Positions 34,596 through 45,574 of a DNA stretch of 64,000 nt are shown here, piece after piece; within the stretch, counting starts at the first letter, position 1; each line of letters opens with the position of its first letter. Location of the stretch: positions 1-64,000 of the forward strand of contig JAOPGA020001877.1 of NCBI GenBank assembly GCA_026419775.2, read 5' to 3'. The position numbers and the translations under genes were made by a program. The notes under the pieces were generated by a model that saw only the letters and a list, made by a program, of their open reading frames with translations, had not been told where the DNA came from and ran no database searches. Source of the stretch: Acrasis kona. Its lineage: Eukaryota; Heterolobosea; Eutetramitea; Acrasida; Acrasidae.

Positions 34596-36874
34596 ATGTC
34601 CGTGTTTTTTAAGTTCAAGAGTGCAAAGGGGTTTGATTCTGTAGGATTCGATGGAGCTCATATATCTTTGGCGAAGTTGAAGCAAGCAATTGTTACACAG
34701 AAGAAGATTAAAAGTACAGACTTTGATTTGCTCATTGAGAATGCACAATCTGGAGAGGAGTACACTAGCGACAATACAATGATACCAAAAAATACCTCGG
34801 TGTTGGTAAAGAGAATTCCAGTAACAAAAGGTGCAAGTCTTATACCGGCAATGGATAAAGGGTAAGTATGATTGACAATTTTCCGTTTAACACTAGCTTT
34901 TTTAATAAATCCTTCCATTACACAATTAACATGTGACTTTCTATTTCACTTTGAATCTATAGCTTACAGCGACCAGTCATGGGTTATCAAACGAGGCCCG
35001 ACAACCAATTTGGTGATCCAATGTTCAACCCTCCCTCAATGTCCATGAGTATGCCCTCTGTTGACGGAGGAGATGAGACCAGCGAGATTGAAAGACTGAT
35101 CCAGTCCAGCTCCCAAGATTGGATGCCCGACAAGTATGTTGATCTATTACACTTTGACTAATTCTTTTCAAGAAACATGGACTCTCGCTACCAACCAAGA
35201 AAGATCCCACCACCCAACTATCTATGCCATCGCTGCAAGAAACCTGGTCACTTTATTCAACACTGTCCCACCAACGGCGATCCCCGATTCAACATTAAAA
35301 CTGTAAGAAAACCAACAGGTATACCAAGAAGCTTCTTGAGGCAGGTTACAGGAGAGGAAGGCGACATGGAAGGAACCTTGGCCTTAGGAGAGGGTGTGTA
35401 TGCAGTCATGGAACCCAACGAAAGCGAATTTGAAAAAGTTAAAGCTCAAGAGAAAAATACGTTTGGTTTTGGAACTGATGTACCAGAAAATCTAAAATGC
35501 TTTACTTGTCATCAACTCCTTCGTGAACCTGTTAGTATCCCTTGTTGTGGCGCTACTTTTTGTAGTCATTGTATTTCCCACGTTTTGGCCAACGAAACCA
35601 ATTTCCACTGCCCTAAATGTCACCGTGCCGATCAAAGAATTGAAATGTTGACCAAGAATGATAAAGCAAGAGAGTCGGTTGAGGAGTTTAAAAATAGCAC
35701 CAACCGCTCTCAAGGCACAACCAACACTCATGATCCATTCAAGCGTACGTTCATTCTAGAATTAAAAATGTTTTTAACCTCATCAGAAAATAATTCCTAC
35801 TTGACAACAACTACTTATGGTAATAAAGATTCGCTTTCCTCAATCATGGACGACTTTCAAATACCTCATGCGAACAGCATAGATGCACCCATTCGCTCCA
35901 TGCCTAGTTCTTATATACAAAGCACCTACAACAACAACACCACGCCCTCATTCGGCGGCGGAATCACCAGCACCATCGGAGATCAAACATTGTCACAAAA
36001 CAATTCTTCACAAAACGAAAGAGATCTCAAGAGGAGAAAAACAGAAGCCGAGTCCACGACCTCTAGAGAATACATTCCCACAAAGACTGCAAGTGATGAC
36101 AGAGTAAAAAGAGAAGACGAAGACAGGAAACTTTCAAGAGAAAAGAGATCTTCAAGTAGAGAAAGAGAAAAGTATTCAAGTAGATCCGACGATCGTTCTT
36201 CTTCTCAAAGAGATGATAATAATTCTTCATATAAAGATTACAGAGATAAATCTTCTTCACACCGAGACGAAAAGTCATCATCCTCTTCTTCATATAGAGA
36301 CGAAAAGTCGTCATCTTCTTCCTCTTCTCATCGAAGTTCTTCTTCTAGTAGAGACGATCGATATGCAAGTAGTCGATCCGACGATAAACCGTCTTCGTCC
36401 TCTTCTTCCTCCTCTAGAAGAGACGACAAGGATAGATCCTCCTCTTATCGCGACGACAAGGAAAGAACCAGTTCCTCCCATCGTGATGATAAAGATAGAT
36501 CATCGAGTTCATCCTCCTATCGTGATGACAGGGACAGGTCGAGTTCATCCTCTTACAGAGACGACAGATATAGAGACGACAAGGAGAGATCTAGTTCCTC
36601 AAGAAGAGACGACAGATATTCTTCATCATCTAGCTCCTCCCATAGAGACGAAAGATCTTCATCATCCAACAGAGACGACAAGGAAAGATCCAGTTCCTCT
36701 CACAGAGAATCATCTCGCAAAGATGACAAGTATAGAGACGATAAATATAGAGAAGATAGAGATGACAAATACAGAGACGACAAAAGTAGGGACGACAAGT
36801 ACAGAGACGAAAAAAAGAGCAGCAGTAGTTCTTCCTCATCAAGACATTACGAAGAAAGATCATCACGTAGGTGA
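34596..36874 (+). CDS. RBBP6/MPE1-like pre-mRNA 3'-end processing protein
   Basis: Exons 34596-34861, 34963-35133, 35173-36874; introns of 101 and 39 bp. 712 residues. Domains in order: a DWNN ubiquitin-like fold at 1-80 (VFFKFKSAKGFDSVGFDG), a CCHC zinc knuckle (CHRCKKPGHFIQHC), and a U-box/RING-type C4C4 finger (CFTCHQLLREPVSIPCCG..CSHCI..CPKC). Together these define the RBBP6/Mpe1 family, which works with the cleavage and polyadenylation factor and has E3 ligase activity. The last 200 residues are an extreme Ser/Arg/Asp repeat tail (SSSSSYRDD units), like SR proteins, suggesting phosphorylation and RNA-protein contacts. A 42-bp in-frame intron candidate lies at 35745-35786. Confidence 0.9.
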
Positions 36875-36887
36875 ATAAAATAAATTT

Positions 36888-39800
36888 TTATAACTTTGAT
36901 TCAAACATTTTCTTTTCGCCAGCGAAATCTTCTCTAAAGATTAAAATCTTCTCGACTTGGCTCAACAAGGCATCCATATCAAAATAATCATCGCTCAAGC
37001 TTAATTTTCCCAACTTTCCTCCCCTCTCATTTCCATCAACTGCATTCAACAACACTCCCTCTTCAATAAAGTACAAAATGGCGTTCTTTATGGTCACAAC
37101 GCTGGCGCTATCCAAATACTTCATGCTTCCATCCACACAATTCTTGATGGTCATCCATTGCACTCTCTTGATCAGGTTCATGTGGTCGGTTGGCTGGTTC
37201 ACGATGGTGGCTGTCAATCTCAAACTAATTAAAGATCTTCCGGTTGACCAGTAGGAATCCACGAATGGCCAAATCAGACTCAATAAAAATTTGTGTACGT
37301 CTTGACTCGCCGATGTAATTTGTAAATTAGATTGGTCAACCAATCCACGTTCAATCATCAAGTTGACCACCTGCTGATAATCAACATGATTATGGACAAA
37401 TTCAAATCTCATCATGTGAGCCAACGCATTGGTGCGTTCCAACAATTTACTCATCGTAATCTCTCCCGCATTTCTCAACGAATATAATGCACACGACACC
37501 AATGCCTCATTCAAGAAGATGTGAATGATCTGATTCCTATAACACGCTAGTTCCATGATTTGTCTTGGTGCGTTCTTATCTCCTGGTTGTGGCACTTCGA
37601 TCGCGATTTGTAATCTCCGGTCAACCAATCCATTCAACATGATTAATGCACGATCCACAATTACATTCATACTGACACCTGGTTCCAAGTTGACCTGATA
37701 TCCTCTTTGTAAAATCAAATCTCGTAATTTCTCCGATCTCGCATGTAAATCATCGAGAGCGATTCCATCACGATGTGTCAACAACAAACAAGCGACGATC
37801 GCAGTGGGCATGGCGACGCTAGCGTTGTCTAATTTCGACGCCAACAAATCTCCCAATTCGCTGCTCAATTGGATCCTATCGCATGATGATTTCTTTTTGA
37901 TGAATTCGTTCAGGTTGACCGACCCGCCAATTTTAACGTGAACGTCTCCATATTTGTGACTCAACACGGACCATGCTTTGGTCAACCCTGACAATGACTG
38001 ATGATGTCCGATGAAGGATCCAAGATTACCTTCTCCCAATAATTCCTTCGCGTATTGAGTGCTCTCTACTATCTTGTCGTAACTAATGTTGATGGGAATG
38101 AATAAAATTTGTTGATTGGATGTGGGTCCATCTTCGAGATGGGCATTAACAATTTCATCCAACACGATGCTCCTGTTGATACCGCTCTTTCCGTCCCTAC
38201 TTCTGCTTCCCTCCAAAAAGAATTCGATGGGATGTTGATGCGAAATTAAATGTCGAATGTAACCCGATAGGATGGATCCATACAACGGGTCATTTTGCGA
38301 TAAATCTCCGTCGAAGAAGAAGGCTCCATTTCCTCTCAAAAGTTTTGTAATGATCGGTAATTTTGATAATTCATCTTTGGCAGCGATGCATGGGACAGGT
38401 AGTGAGTAGGCAACGAACAAATAAGAAAGTACCAAAAAGTCAACGTAGGATCGATGGGTGGGCACGAATATCAAACAATTGTTGGGATCGTCTTGTAATC
38501 GCTTCAATGCATCAATTTCGTCGACGCTGATTTTGATGCTTCTGTACATGCTCCTCCACATTTTACGTAACATCCAAGAAACGCTTCTTACTGATTTAAT
38601 GTCGGGATCGGCAAACATGTTGCTCATGATCAAAAGCGCTTTGTTCGTTGCTGCATCAAAAGTGAGCGACTTGGAACGAGCGATGCTTAAAATGTTGGAT
38701 TGGACCTTTTGATTGGCAAGTATGATTTGTTTCATTTCCGATTGATTCATCAAGCGCAAGTTGACTCTCGCATGATAGGCGAAAAATAGATCGTCGATCA
38801 ATTTGATGGTGGTTCCGCTGTCGGCTAGTGCTGATAACGAGGCCATGTTGTCGTGTGGAATGTTTGGATTCTCCTTCAACACCCACTTGCTCAATCCATA
38901 ACAAAAGTAAGGCATGTACGTGTCCCATTCTATTTGTTCGAAATGTGTTCCGAATACTGCATCTTCTTTGGGTGAAAGTCGGGAACATGTGCGATCCAAA
39001 TTCATCGTTTCGAACGTCCACTCGTTATTTGTAAAGTGCGAAAAGTTCATTTCCAACATTTGTGCTCTTCCTTCCATCTTGGCTAACCCTTGTGCTATTT
39101 TGACGTGTGATTCGTTTCCGAGCGTACTTGACAGGAATGTGTAAATACGTTGAAGCCAAGTGTACTGCATGTAGAATTGTAAATTGTAGTAGTAGCGGTT
39201 GGGGACCATCATGAACTCTGGCGGACTGACTCCTCTCTTGGGCGGATACATTTTCCAATAGGTCATGACGCTTCGAACTGTTCTTTTCCATTGGGATGGA
39301 TTGGCGTGCGAAGTTGCACAGTGGAAAGTTCTGACAGTGGGTGAGTGGCAGTCACATGGTGCTAAAATCATGGCATTGCTTACCAAGTCGACCGGAACTT
39401 GATCTGCAATCTTCTCAACGTCGCCTGATAACACTCCTACAACTCCTAAACCAGCGAGCAAGAACACAGCAGCACCTGCACTGACGGCATCAATCCAACC
39501 CTTGAATGGTTCAGCTAAAGCAGCACCAACGATACTTGGTCTCACGATGGCCACTGGACATTTTCCATGATTCTTCACCACAAGTGTCTCTGCCATTCTT
39601 TTTGTGAATGTGTATGTGTTGGGGAACTTTAAGACTTTTAGATAGTGCTCCGTTAATGATGCAATTTCAGAAGCAGGGATGGATCCGTTTGTGATTCTTG
39701 TGCAAAAAGCTTCCACATCCTCATTGTTGGGCAAGTTCAGCTTGTATTGCTTCTCTTGAACCTTGGAACCGGAACTCTGGTCACTATTTACATAGCAAGT

Positions 39801-40382
39801 GGAGACGTGTAGGAACACTGTTTTTGGTTGACATGATTTTGCAAGCTCTAGGGCACGAAGTGTTCCGAAAACGTTTAGTCGAATGGCATCATCAAGTTTT
39901 TCTTGAAAGTTAACTGTTGCTGCACTGTGCATTATGAGTTGCACCTCTTCGCACATCCTATTCCATACTTGTTGTGCGGTTTCACCAGTGCTTTCGTCAT
40001 CTATAAAGAAACTATGGTGGCTCACGTCTCCTGCAACTGCAACTAATTTCTGCATTGCGTAATTCTCGAATGCTTCATCACTGCCGAAATGTTTGCGTAA
40101 TCTATCCATTATCGGAGATTTGATTATCTCTTTGTGGAGTCTATCAGCCACCGTTCCTTTGTTTGGATGTGGTCTAATGAGTATATACGCTCTTTTGATT
40201 TGTGGCAAACATCGAAGTATCTTTTCAATAACTACCTTTCCAATAAACCCAGAGCAACCAGTGCATAAAAGTGTTTTGTTGTTATAAAATTCCCTCACCG
40301 ATATGCTACTATTATCCCGGTAACTTTCGTCATTATTCCAATCAGCATTGTCAACACCGACAAACACATCATCTTGAATCAT
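36888..40382 (-). CDS. Fatty acyl-CoA reductase fused to DHAP/glycerol-3-phosphate acyltransferase, PTS1
   Basis: A single-exon 1164-residue protein. The N-terminal half is a fatty acyl-CoA reductase: TGCSGFIGK (NAD(P)H site, about residue 40), YTFTKRMAE (YxxxK catalytic pair, about 250) and a C-terminal sterile-type domain to about 530. The C-terminal half is a PlsB/GNPAT-type acyltransferase with HRSYVD (HX4D, about 640) and FFLEGSRSRDGK (about 720). The protein ends in SKL, a canonical peroxisomal PTS1. In ether-lipid synthesis FAR makes the fatty alcohol and DHAP acyltransferase makes the acyl-DHAP that the alcohol replaces, so one polypeptide would supply both substrates in the peroxisome. 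A similar dual enzyme is, as I recall, described in Dictyostelium. Activities are inferred from motifs. Confidence 0.9.
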   Translation of the reverse strand: MIQDDVFVGVDNADWNNDESYRDNSSISVREFYNNKTLLCTGCSGFIGKVVIEKILRCLPQIKRAYILIRPHPNKGTVADRLHKEIIKSPIMDRLRKHFGSDEAFENYAMQKLVAVAGDVSHHSFFIDDESTGETAQQVWNRMCEEVQLIMHSAATVNFQEKLDDAIRLNVFGTLRALELAKSCQPKTVFLHVSTCYVNSDQSSGSKVQEKQYKLNLPNNEDVEAFCTRITNGSIPASEIASLTEHYLKVLKFPNTYTFTKRMAETLVVKNHGKCPVAIVRPSIVGAALAEPFKGWIDAVSAGAAVFLLAGLGVVGVLSGDVEKIADQVPVDLVSNAMILAPCDCHSPTVRTFHCATSHANPSQWKRTVRSVMTYWKMYPPKRGVSPPEFMMVPNRYYYNLQFYMQYTWLQRIYTFLSSTLGNESHVKIAQGLAKMEGRAQMLEMNFSHFTNNEWTFETMNLDRTCSRLSPKEDAVFGTHFEQIEWDTYMPYFCYGLSKWVLKENPNIPHDNMASLSALADSGTTIKLIDDLFFAYHARVNLRLMNQSEMKQIILANQKVQSNILSIARSKSLTFDAATNKALLIMSNMFADPDIKSVRSVSWMLRKMWRSMYRSIKISVDEIDALKRLQDDPNNCLIFVPTHRSYVDFLVLSYLFVAYSLPVPCIAAKDELSKLPIITKLLRGNGAFFFDGDLSQNDPLYGSILSGYIRHLISHQHPIEFFLEGSRSRDGKSGINRSIVLDEIVNAHLEDGPTSNQQILFIPINISYDKIVESTQYAKELLGEGNLGSFIGHHQSLSGLTKAWSVLSHKYGDVHVKIGGSVNLNEFIKKKSSCDRIQLSSELGDLLASKLDNASVAMPTAIVACLLLTHRDGIALDDLHARSEKLRDLILQRGYQVNLEPGVSMNVIVDRALIMLNGLVDRRLQIAIEVPQPGDKNAPRQIMELACYRNQIIHIFLNEALVSCALYSLRNAGEITMSKLLERTNALAHMMRFEFVHNHVDYQQVVNLMIERGLVDQSNLQITSASQDVHKFLLSLIWPFVDSYWSTGRSLISLRLTATIVNQPTDHMNLIKRVQWMTIKNCVDGSMKYLDSASVVTIKNAILYFIEEGVLLNAVDGNERGGKLGKLSLSDDYFDMDALLSQVEKILIFREDFAGEKKMFESKL

Positions 40383-40914
40383 TATGTGTATGCAGTCGTT
40401 GTGTTAATACTCAACCATGGGAATTTCTATATTGGAGAAGGGTTTTTTCCTGTAAGACATATTCTGAATGACGACAGTCCTGTTCACCTAACCTCAACCT
40501 TCGAAACCCTCCATAAACTGACCTCAATTTTAAGATATATTGGTTAATTCTCAATTCGGAAGTCTAGCAAACTTTTGCGAACAGCATCTCAGCTCCAACA
40601 ACTGATGAACAGGATAGTGTCTTTGGCACAACTATAAACACTTTTCAGCCATATAAATATTATTTTCTTGAAGCTCTAGCAACTCAGCAGTCTCATGTTT
40701 TGAAATCAGCGATCAGTCAACCACACAGAACATCATTCGTCGCAGAGCCTCTGGCACACAGCAACCTTCTGTGCATAACTGGACATAATAATTATTGGGG
40801 ATGAAGCAAGTATTAGTGATGAGCACACAAGCACGAAAACCAAATTTCTCATTGTCGTTTAACTTTGCGGAATTATATATAGGCACATCAATATAAAAGT
40901 GTCGAAATACAATT
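40383..40914. other. Intergenic; nothing recognised
   Basis: About 530 bp upstream of the FAR fusion and the retroelement remnant. No gene, tRNA or repeat family recognised; it may include the promoter of the FAR fusion and older transposon debris. Confidence 0.45.
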
Positions 40915-41620
40915 CAAAGATTTCATTCAAGAAGGTATAATTGAGCATTGTAAAAGAGAAGATGTTGAAATTTGTCTCCCCATAACCCCGCACGATAGAG
41001 AGGGTGAACCAGACCGAGTACGTATTATAACTGATGGTCGGTTGCCGGTAAATAGATGTATGCCCGATTTTGAGATGGATACGTTACCAGTTCTTCCAGA
41101 TATTTTGTGATATGGTGGAAAGTTGGATTTACGAAATGCTTACTTCTCTATTAAAATATATAAAGGGCCGATCGTAAATATTTGGGTATGTATTTTAAGG
41201 GTAAATTTTATCGATGGAATAAGATGTCATCCAGCGGCTAATCAAAGCACTAGAAGATTGGGATTTTCCATGAGTGTTGGTAAATCTATGGTAACATCAA
41301 CACAGCATATGGAATTCCTTCGATGCGAAATCGATTTGGAAGAAGGTAATATTTATATCAAAAGCTCCTTAATCCAGAAAATGAAGAGACGAGTTAACGA
41401 ATGTTTTGAGATGTTTGACAAAGAACATCTGGCTACATTACAAGGTACTTTAGTCGCTGGTTCAAGTACAAAAGACTATCTTGAAGAATTTTTAGAAATC
41501 TGTCGTCGGTTACGCTACTCCAAAGAGATGAGCGAAGAAAACAAATTTCAGTTGGAGAAGCTTATACAAAGGAATGCTATTATTGCTATTCCATGTGAAA
41601 TAATCCCCAAGAGAAAATAA
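40915..41620 (+). mobile_element. Degenerate retrotransposon reverse transcriptase remnant
   Basis: A frame from 40915 reads like the fingers/palm of a retroelement reverse transcriptase (FIQEGIIEHC, then VRIITDGRLPVNRCM), has an in-frame stop at about 41109, and continues as LDLRNAYFSIKI, the strand carrying the first catalytic Asp. The later HMEFLRCEIDLEEGNIYI is the block that follows the YxDD region, but the YxDD itself is missing, apparently by deletion. It most resembles DIRS- or Ty3-type RTs. No terminal repeats, recombinase or integrase are present. It is a dead fragment. Confidence 0.6.
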
Positions 41621-41769
41621 AATACAAATAAACACAGAATTGAATTAATGTAAAGTTTGTTTAAAACATTAAGGTTCTACCTATCTTTGGCATTGTAGCA
41701 ACCAAGGAGATCCACCCAAAGGAAAGTTAAGACAAACACCACTAATTCCAATAAAGACTTGATAATTTA

Positions 41770-42114
41770 TTAAATGAAAGGCATGACGTCAGAAGAAACA
41801 CAAATTCCTACATTTTCCTCTTGTATCATTTTTTCGTCATCATCCTCTTCGTCATCATCCTCTTCGTCATCATCCTCTTCGTCATCTTCGCTCATTAATT
41901 CCCATTCGTCCTCATCTTTAAAACCAATCTTCATGTTGTGTTCATATATACTCCTCCTCTCTTCAGAAATAATAATACCTTTAGCTGATTCTTTATGATA
42001 CAATCTATTGTTCAGTGCATGTAATAAAACAGCAACTTACAACAATCCCTTTAAAATTGCATTATCTGAAGGCCCACAGTGTTCTTTAAATACTATATCT
42101 GCGAAACTATTCAT
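41770..42114 (-). CDS. Small acidic protein, two exons
   Basis: The ATG at 42114 starts exon 1 (42114-42041, MNSFADIVFKEHCGPSDN). A 36-bp intron (42005-42040, GTAAGT to CAATAG) joins it to exon 2 (42004-41770). The product is about 102 residues: a conserved-looking N-terminus, then GFKDEDEWELMSEDD, three or four EEDDD units, and a tail with two hydrophobic positions. No domain is recognised. The acidic tract could bind basic proteins such as histones or ribosomal proteins. Correct splicing and use of the same donor type as its neighbours make it a real gene despite its size. Confidence 0.55.
41838..41888. repeat. 15-bp tandem repeat (GTCATCATCCTCTTC)
   Basis: Three or more near-perfect copies of a 15-base unit, encoding EEDDD on the minus strand within the small acidic protein. 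Confidence 0.8.
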
Positions 42115-42517
42115 TTTTAAAAGACAAGTTCCAGATTGTAGTTTTGAGAAACGATAATAATTAATAATTAATTAATAGTGTAAACCCCATAATTCTTGTA
42201 TTTTCATTGTTGCAAAGTGTTATTACTCCATTTTTAAGACTTCCACACTGATTACTTTCTTCTCCGGTTGATTCAAGTGTTCTTCGAATCTCAGAACGTC
42301 ATGAAGTTGTGAAAAGTAAGGTGAAGGTTTCAAGGTGAGGTGAATAGGATCGCCGTCATTCAGAAGTGGCAGTTTTGATTAATTTTGGACTTCACACGTC
42401 CGAGTTTTCAAGTATTGTTCAAAGAGTGATAAGTCTGCCCTACATAACACAAAAGAAGTCATAAACGAGGTGTTAGTCCATCAAAATATGGGTCACAATT
42501 AATGCAAAATATACAAT
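42115..42517. other. Intergenic; nothing recognised
   Basis: About 400 bp between the small acidic gene and the end of the V-ATPase gene. Both are on the minus strand, so this should hold the promoter of the acidic gene and the V-ATPase terminator. No features identified. Confidence 0.45.
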
Positions 42518-45020
42518 TTATTCACGACTTTCTTCTGCCTTTGCTTCCTTAATAATGCTATCGATGTGGAATGGTCGGAACAAATTACCATCTCCAGAGT
42601 AAAACTTGCTTTGGAACTCTACCCAATGTAGACGCAGTGCATGCAGAAAAGCAGATAGAGATTCCATCAATAGCAGCACGAAAATAGTGAGCGAGAACCA
42701 CACTATCCACATCAAGGCCACACCTATACCGGATTCAACCAGCACCGTATTAACCCATGGAGTTTTGATTGTGAGCAACAATTTCATGGTCATGTCCCAA
42801 AAGACTTCGCTCAATTGAGCGTGCGCCAAAGAAAGTGCCCAAAGTCTTAAATAAGAGGCGGTGTTACTAACAACGTTAAGTGTGTACTCAATCGTGTGGA
42901 TCAACTGCTTAATCATCCTCTCACTAAATGGCTCTGGTTCGCTGACTGGTTTTGATTGATGGCTGTCACTATGTTCGATGTTCAATTGATATTCTTCATT
43001 TTCATCATCATCATCATCATCATGTAACGGTACGTGAACATCTCTAACACGATTTTTATTGTGTTCATAAATTGGTTTACCCAATAATAAAATAGGAACA
43101 CTTATTACAAAAAATGCTAACAAAATTTGTTGAACAATTTGTTGTTGTTTTCCTTGAGCAGTACCAAATACTGGAGCTTGCTCTACTTTCCAAAAATGTA
43201 AAAAGAAGTCAGTCATGGTTGGCAGGATGCTTGGACCATTACCGTTTGGCCATCTCGTACACCACTTGATTATAATCAATATGCTCATATAACCAAAAGT
43301 ACACCACAACATTAATAGTTCAGGAATAAATTCAAAAATCAAGTCAAAATAGTGTCCAAAATAGATCATATTACAACCAGCTAATAATACACCCAAACTC
43401 ATTTGGAAGATACCCAAAATAATACTCATTTTCATTTTCAAAGAATTATAAAACAACAACTTGTTGCTAGTTCCGTACCACGCCGGATCGACTCCGAACG
43501 GATATGTCCTGTCTGAAAATTCTCCGGTTCGACCAGCACCAAAGGTATATCCTGTTCCGAAGAGATCGATGGTGAGACCAAATACATCGTTATAGATGAG
43601 ACCCGTGAAGGTACTGAACAAACCCATTAAAAGTAGAACGTAGCGTCCGTGGAAAATCATGTTGAATAATTCACTTTCATCAGCAGTTTTTTGAAGGCGT
43701 TTCTCAAACGCGCATAGAGAGATGGCAAAAGTTGTTAATATCAGTCCGTGTCCCCAATCTCCAAACATGACGGCAAACAAAAATGGGAATGTAATGATTG
43801 TGAACAATGCTGGATTAATTTCCTTGTATCTTGGAACTCCGTAAGCACTTACAATGTCTTGGAAGCATGCCGTGAATTTGTTGGTTTCAAAGTAAGTAGG
43901 CGGGAGTTGTTGCGTTCTTAACTCCTCCATGTAAGACTCAATTTGAGCTCCTGATGTGACTCTTGCTTGATCCAGCTTGCTTCTAATCAGATCCAAATGT
44001 TTGGTTGGAGTCCATCCCTCCGCAATGACCGAACCCTGTATGTTGTAGTCCAACAAGTTCAAAGTGTTGTAGATTAATTTCTCCGAAGCGATCCTATACT
44101 TGTATGACTCTATGTGAGTGTTGATGTCGCTTAGAAGATCGTTTCTTCTCATCTTTGTACTATCTATGGTTTGTTCCAGCTGATTGATTTGTAAATGTAG
44201 TTTGCGTTGAGCTTGAAGCACGTCTTGCGATGGATAGACGTGAAGATTTGCTCCTATCAAGTCACATATTTTTGTGATCATTAGTTTAGAACTCTGGGGC
44301 ACGAATAAAGTAAAAACTGATTTGTCCACTAACTGATTTGTTTTCTCATCGTATAGTTTTTCTGGTATTTCCGAAAACTTGGGCACCAGGTTACCGCGAG
44401 TAATTCTGTTGCATAATGTAATGAAGGTTATGATTTTGCTGCGCGGTATAACACCAGTAAGATGGTCGAGAGTGTTGCCTGTGCTAATTATCGGCCTTCC
44501 AACCTCAGGTGAGCTCATGTCATCGTCACTATTTTCTCCGATGCTCAGCTCGTCATCAGTTCTTAGTAAGTTCTCTCCATGCTTAATAACGTAAATTAAC
44601 TCCTCTGATCTGTTTTTCTCAGATAACATTTGTTCAAGGCTGGATTCCATTTGAATTAACTCTTGCTCTTTCTCACCAAAGCTAGTTTCTAGCGAGAACA
44701 TATCACCAGTATATTGAGGAGGCTCCTCTACGCCAACAGAGGACAATGTTACTCTACTCACCTCCGATGCCTTTAATTGCTTTTCAAAAAATCTAATAGC
44801 CCTTTCTAATTCCTCACAACGCTTTACTTCGTTCGCATACTGTCTTTGATATGCGTTAAGGTGGGATGATAACTGAAGATAATTTAATACTATGGTAATG
44901 TAGAAAAATTACGTCTTTGAATTCAATTATACCGAGCTCTCCAAAAACAGCTATAGTGTCATGTGCAGCCTCTCGTTGCATGGTGAGCTGCACCAATGAC
45001 ATGTCCTCAGACCTCAACAT
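42518..45020 (-). CDS. V-type H+-ATPase subunit a
   Basis: Two exons, 45020-44913 and 44872-42518, with a 40-bp intron (GTAATT to CTTCAG); 820 residues, the usual length. The N-terminal half is the cytosolic domain with two long coiled-coil arms (MLRSEDMSLVQL; KVQ-rich heptads). The C-terminal half has about eight membrane helices including SYLRLWALSLAHAQLSEV, which carries the essential arginine facing the c-ring. Subunit a forms the proton half-channels that acidify lysosomes, endosomes and contractile vacuoles. Odd feature: a DDDDDENEEYQ acidic insert between two membrane helices (about 43000-43020), from a CAT/CATCAT microsatellite, predicted to lie in a cytosolic loop. Confidence 0.95.
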
Positions 45021-45167
45021 TTTTTGTTGATTGATTGGGCTATAAATAAATTTTAGAACATACCATTATGAATAGAAAAAGATGTTATCCCACTTGATCT
45101 CATTAAATAGTTGTGCTTTTGCATAAAGCATCGCCAAACAGAATTATTTACATTGTAGAGTAAAAAT

Positions 45168-45250
45168 AGGCTACTAGGAGAATCGAACTCCTGACTTCCA
45201 TCTTACTAGGATGGCACTCTATATCATTTAGCCGACTGAGTTAAGCAGCC
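45168..45250 (-). tRNA. tRNA-Thr (AGT) with enlarged D-loop
   Basis: On the minus strand the acceptor stem (GGCTGCT/AGTAGCC, one G-T pair), anticodon stem CCATC/GATGG, anticodon loop CTAGTAA and T-arm AGGAG-TTCGATT-CTCCT are all canonical. The anticodon AGT would read threonine codons. The D-stem ACTC/GAGT pairs, but its loop is 18 nt, about 9 more than normal. Removing a 9-base AATGATATA-like insert would restore a normal loop. Total 83 nt without CCA. Confidence 0.85.
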
Positions 45251-45574
45251 ATTACAAAAGTTATAATGTAATAAGAAATATAATACCATTTATTTTAACT
45301 AAGATTTTTTTAATCTGGTCTTTGTTTCAACGAAGTATTGTTGTAGGACCTCCTCTTTACAACTTCCAAAAGGCGGTATGATTAATTGCTTTCAAGATTT
45401 CGTTGCTCATGACAGGAATCGATGTGTCTTCACCTTTAAAGTACATCTGTGAGTCAGATCCAGTACAAACGACCGATAGTTGTACAGCAACGAATTAACA
45501 GTGTTTGTGAAGTGAGTAAATACTTCTTTATTCGTACGTTCTTTTTATTGATGAAATGTGTCAGAATCATCGTC
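45251..45574. other. Intergenic; nothing recognised
   Basis: About 320 bp between the tRNA-Thr gene and the acidic-tailed orphan. No gene seen. Confidence 0.4.

Noticed and set aside
36213-36878. Plus-strand frame of 221 codons rich in Thr, Pro and Glu
   Set aside because: It overlaps the RBBP6-like SR tail in another frame and is explained by repetitive codons.
41838-41888. CRISPR-like regular repeats
   Set aside because: The 15-bp unit is contiguous with no spacers and codes for acidic residues; the genome is eukaryotic.
43000-43022. Acidic insert as a possible sequencing slippage in V-ATPase
   Set aside because: It keeps the frame and lies in a loop that tolerates length change, so it is more likely real.
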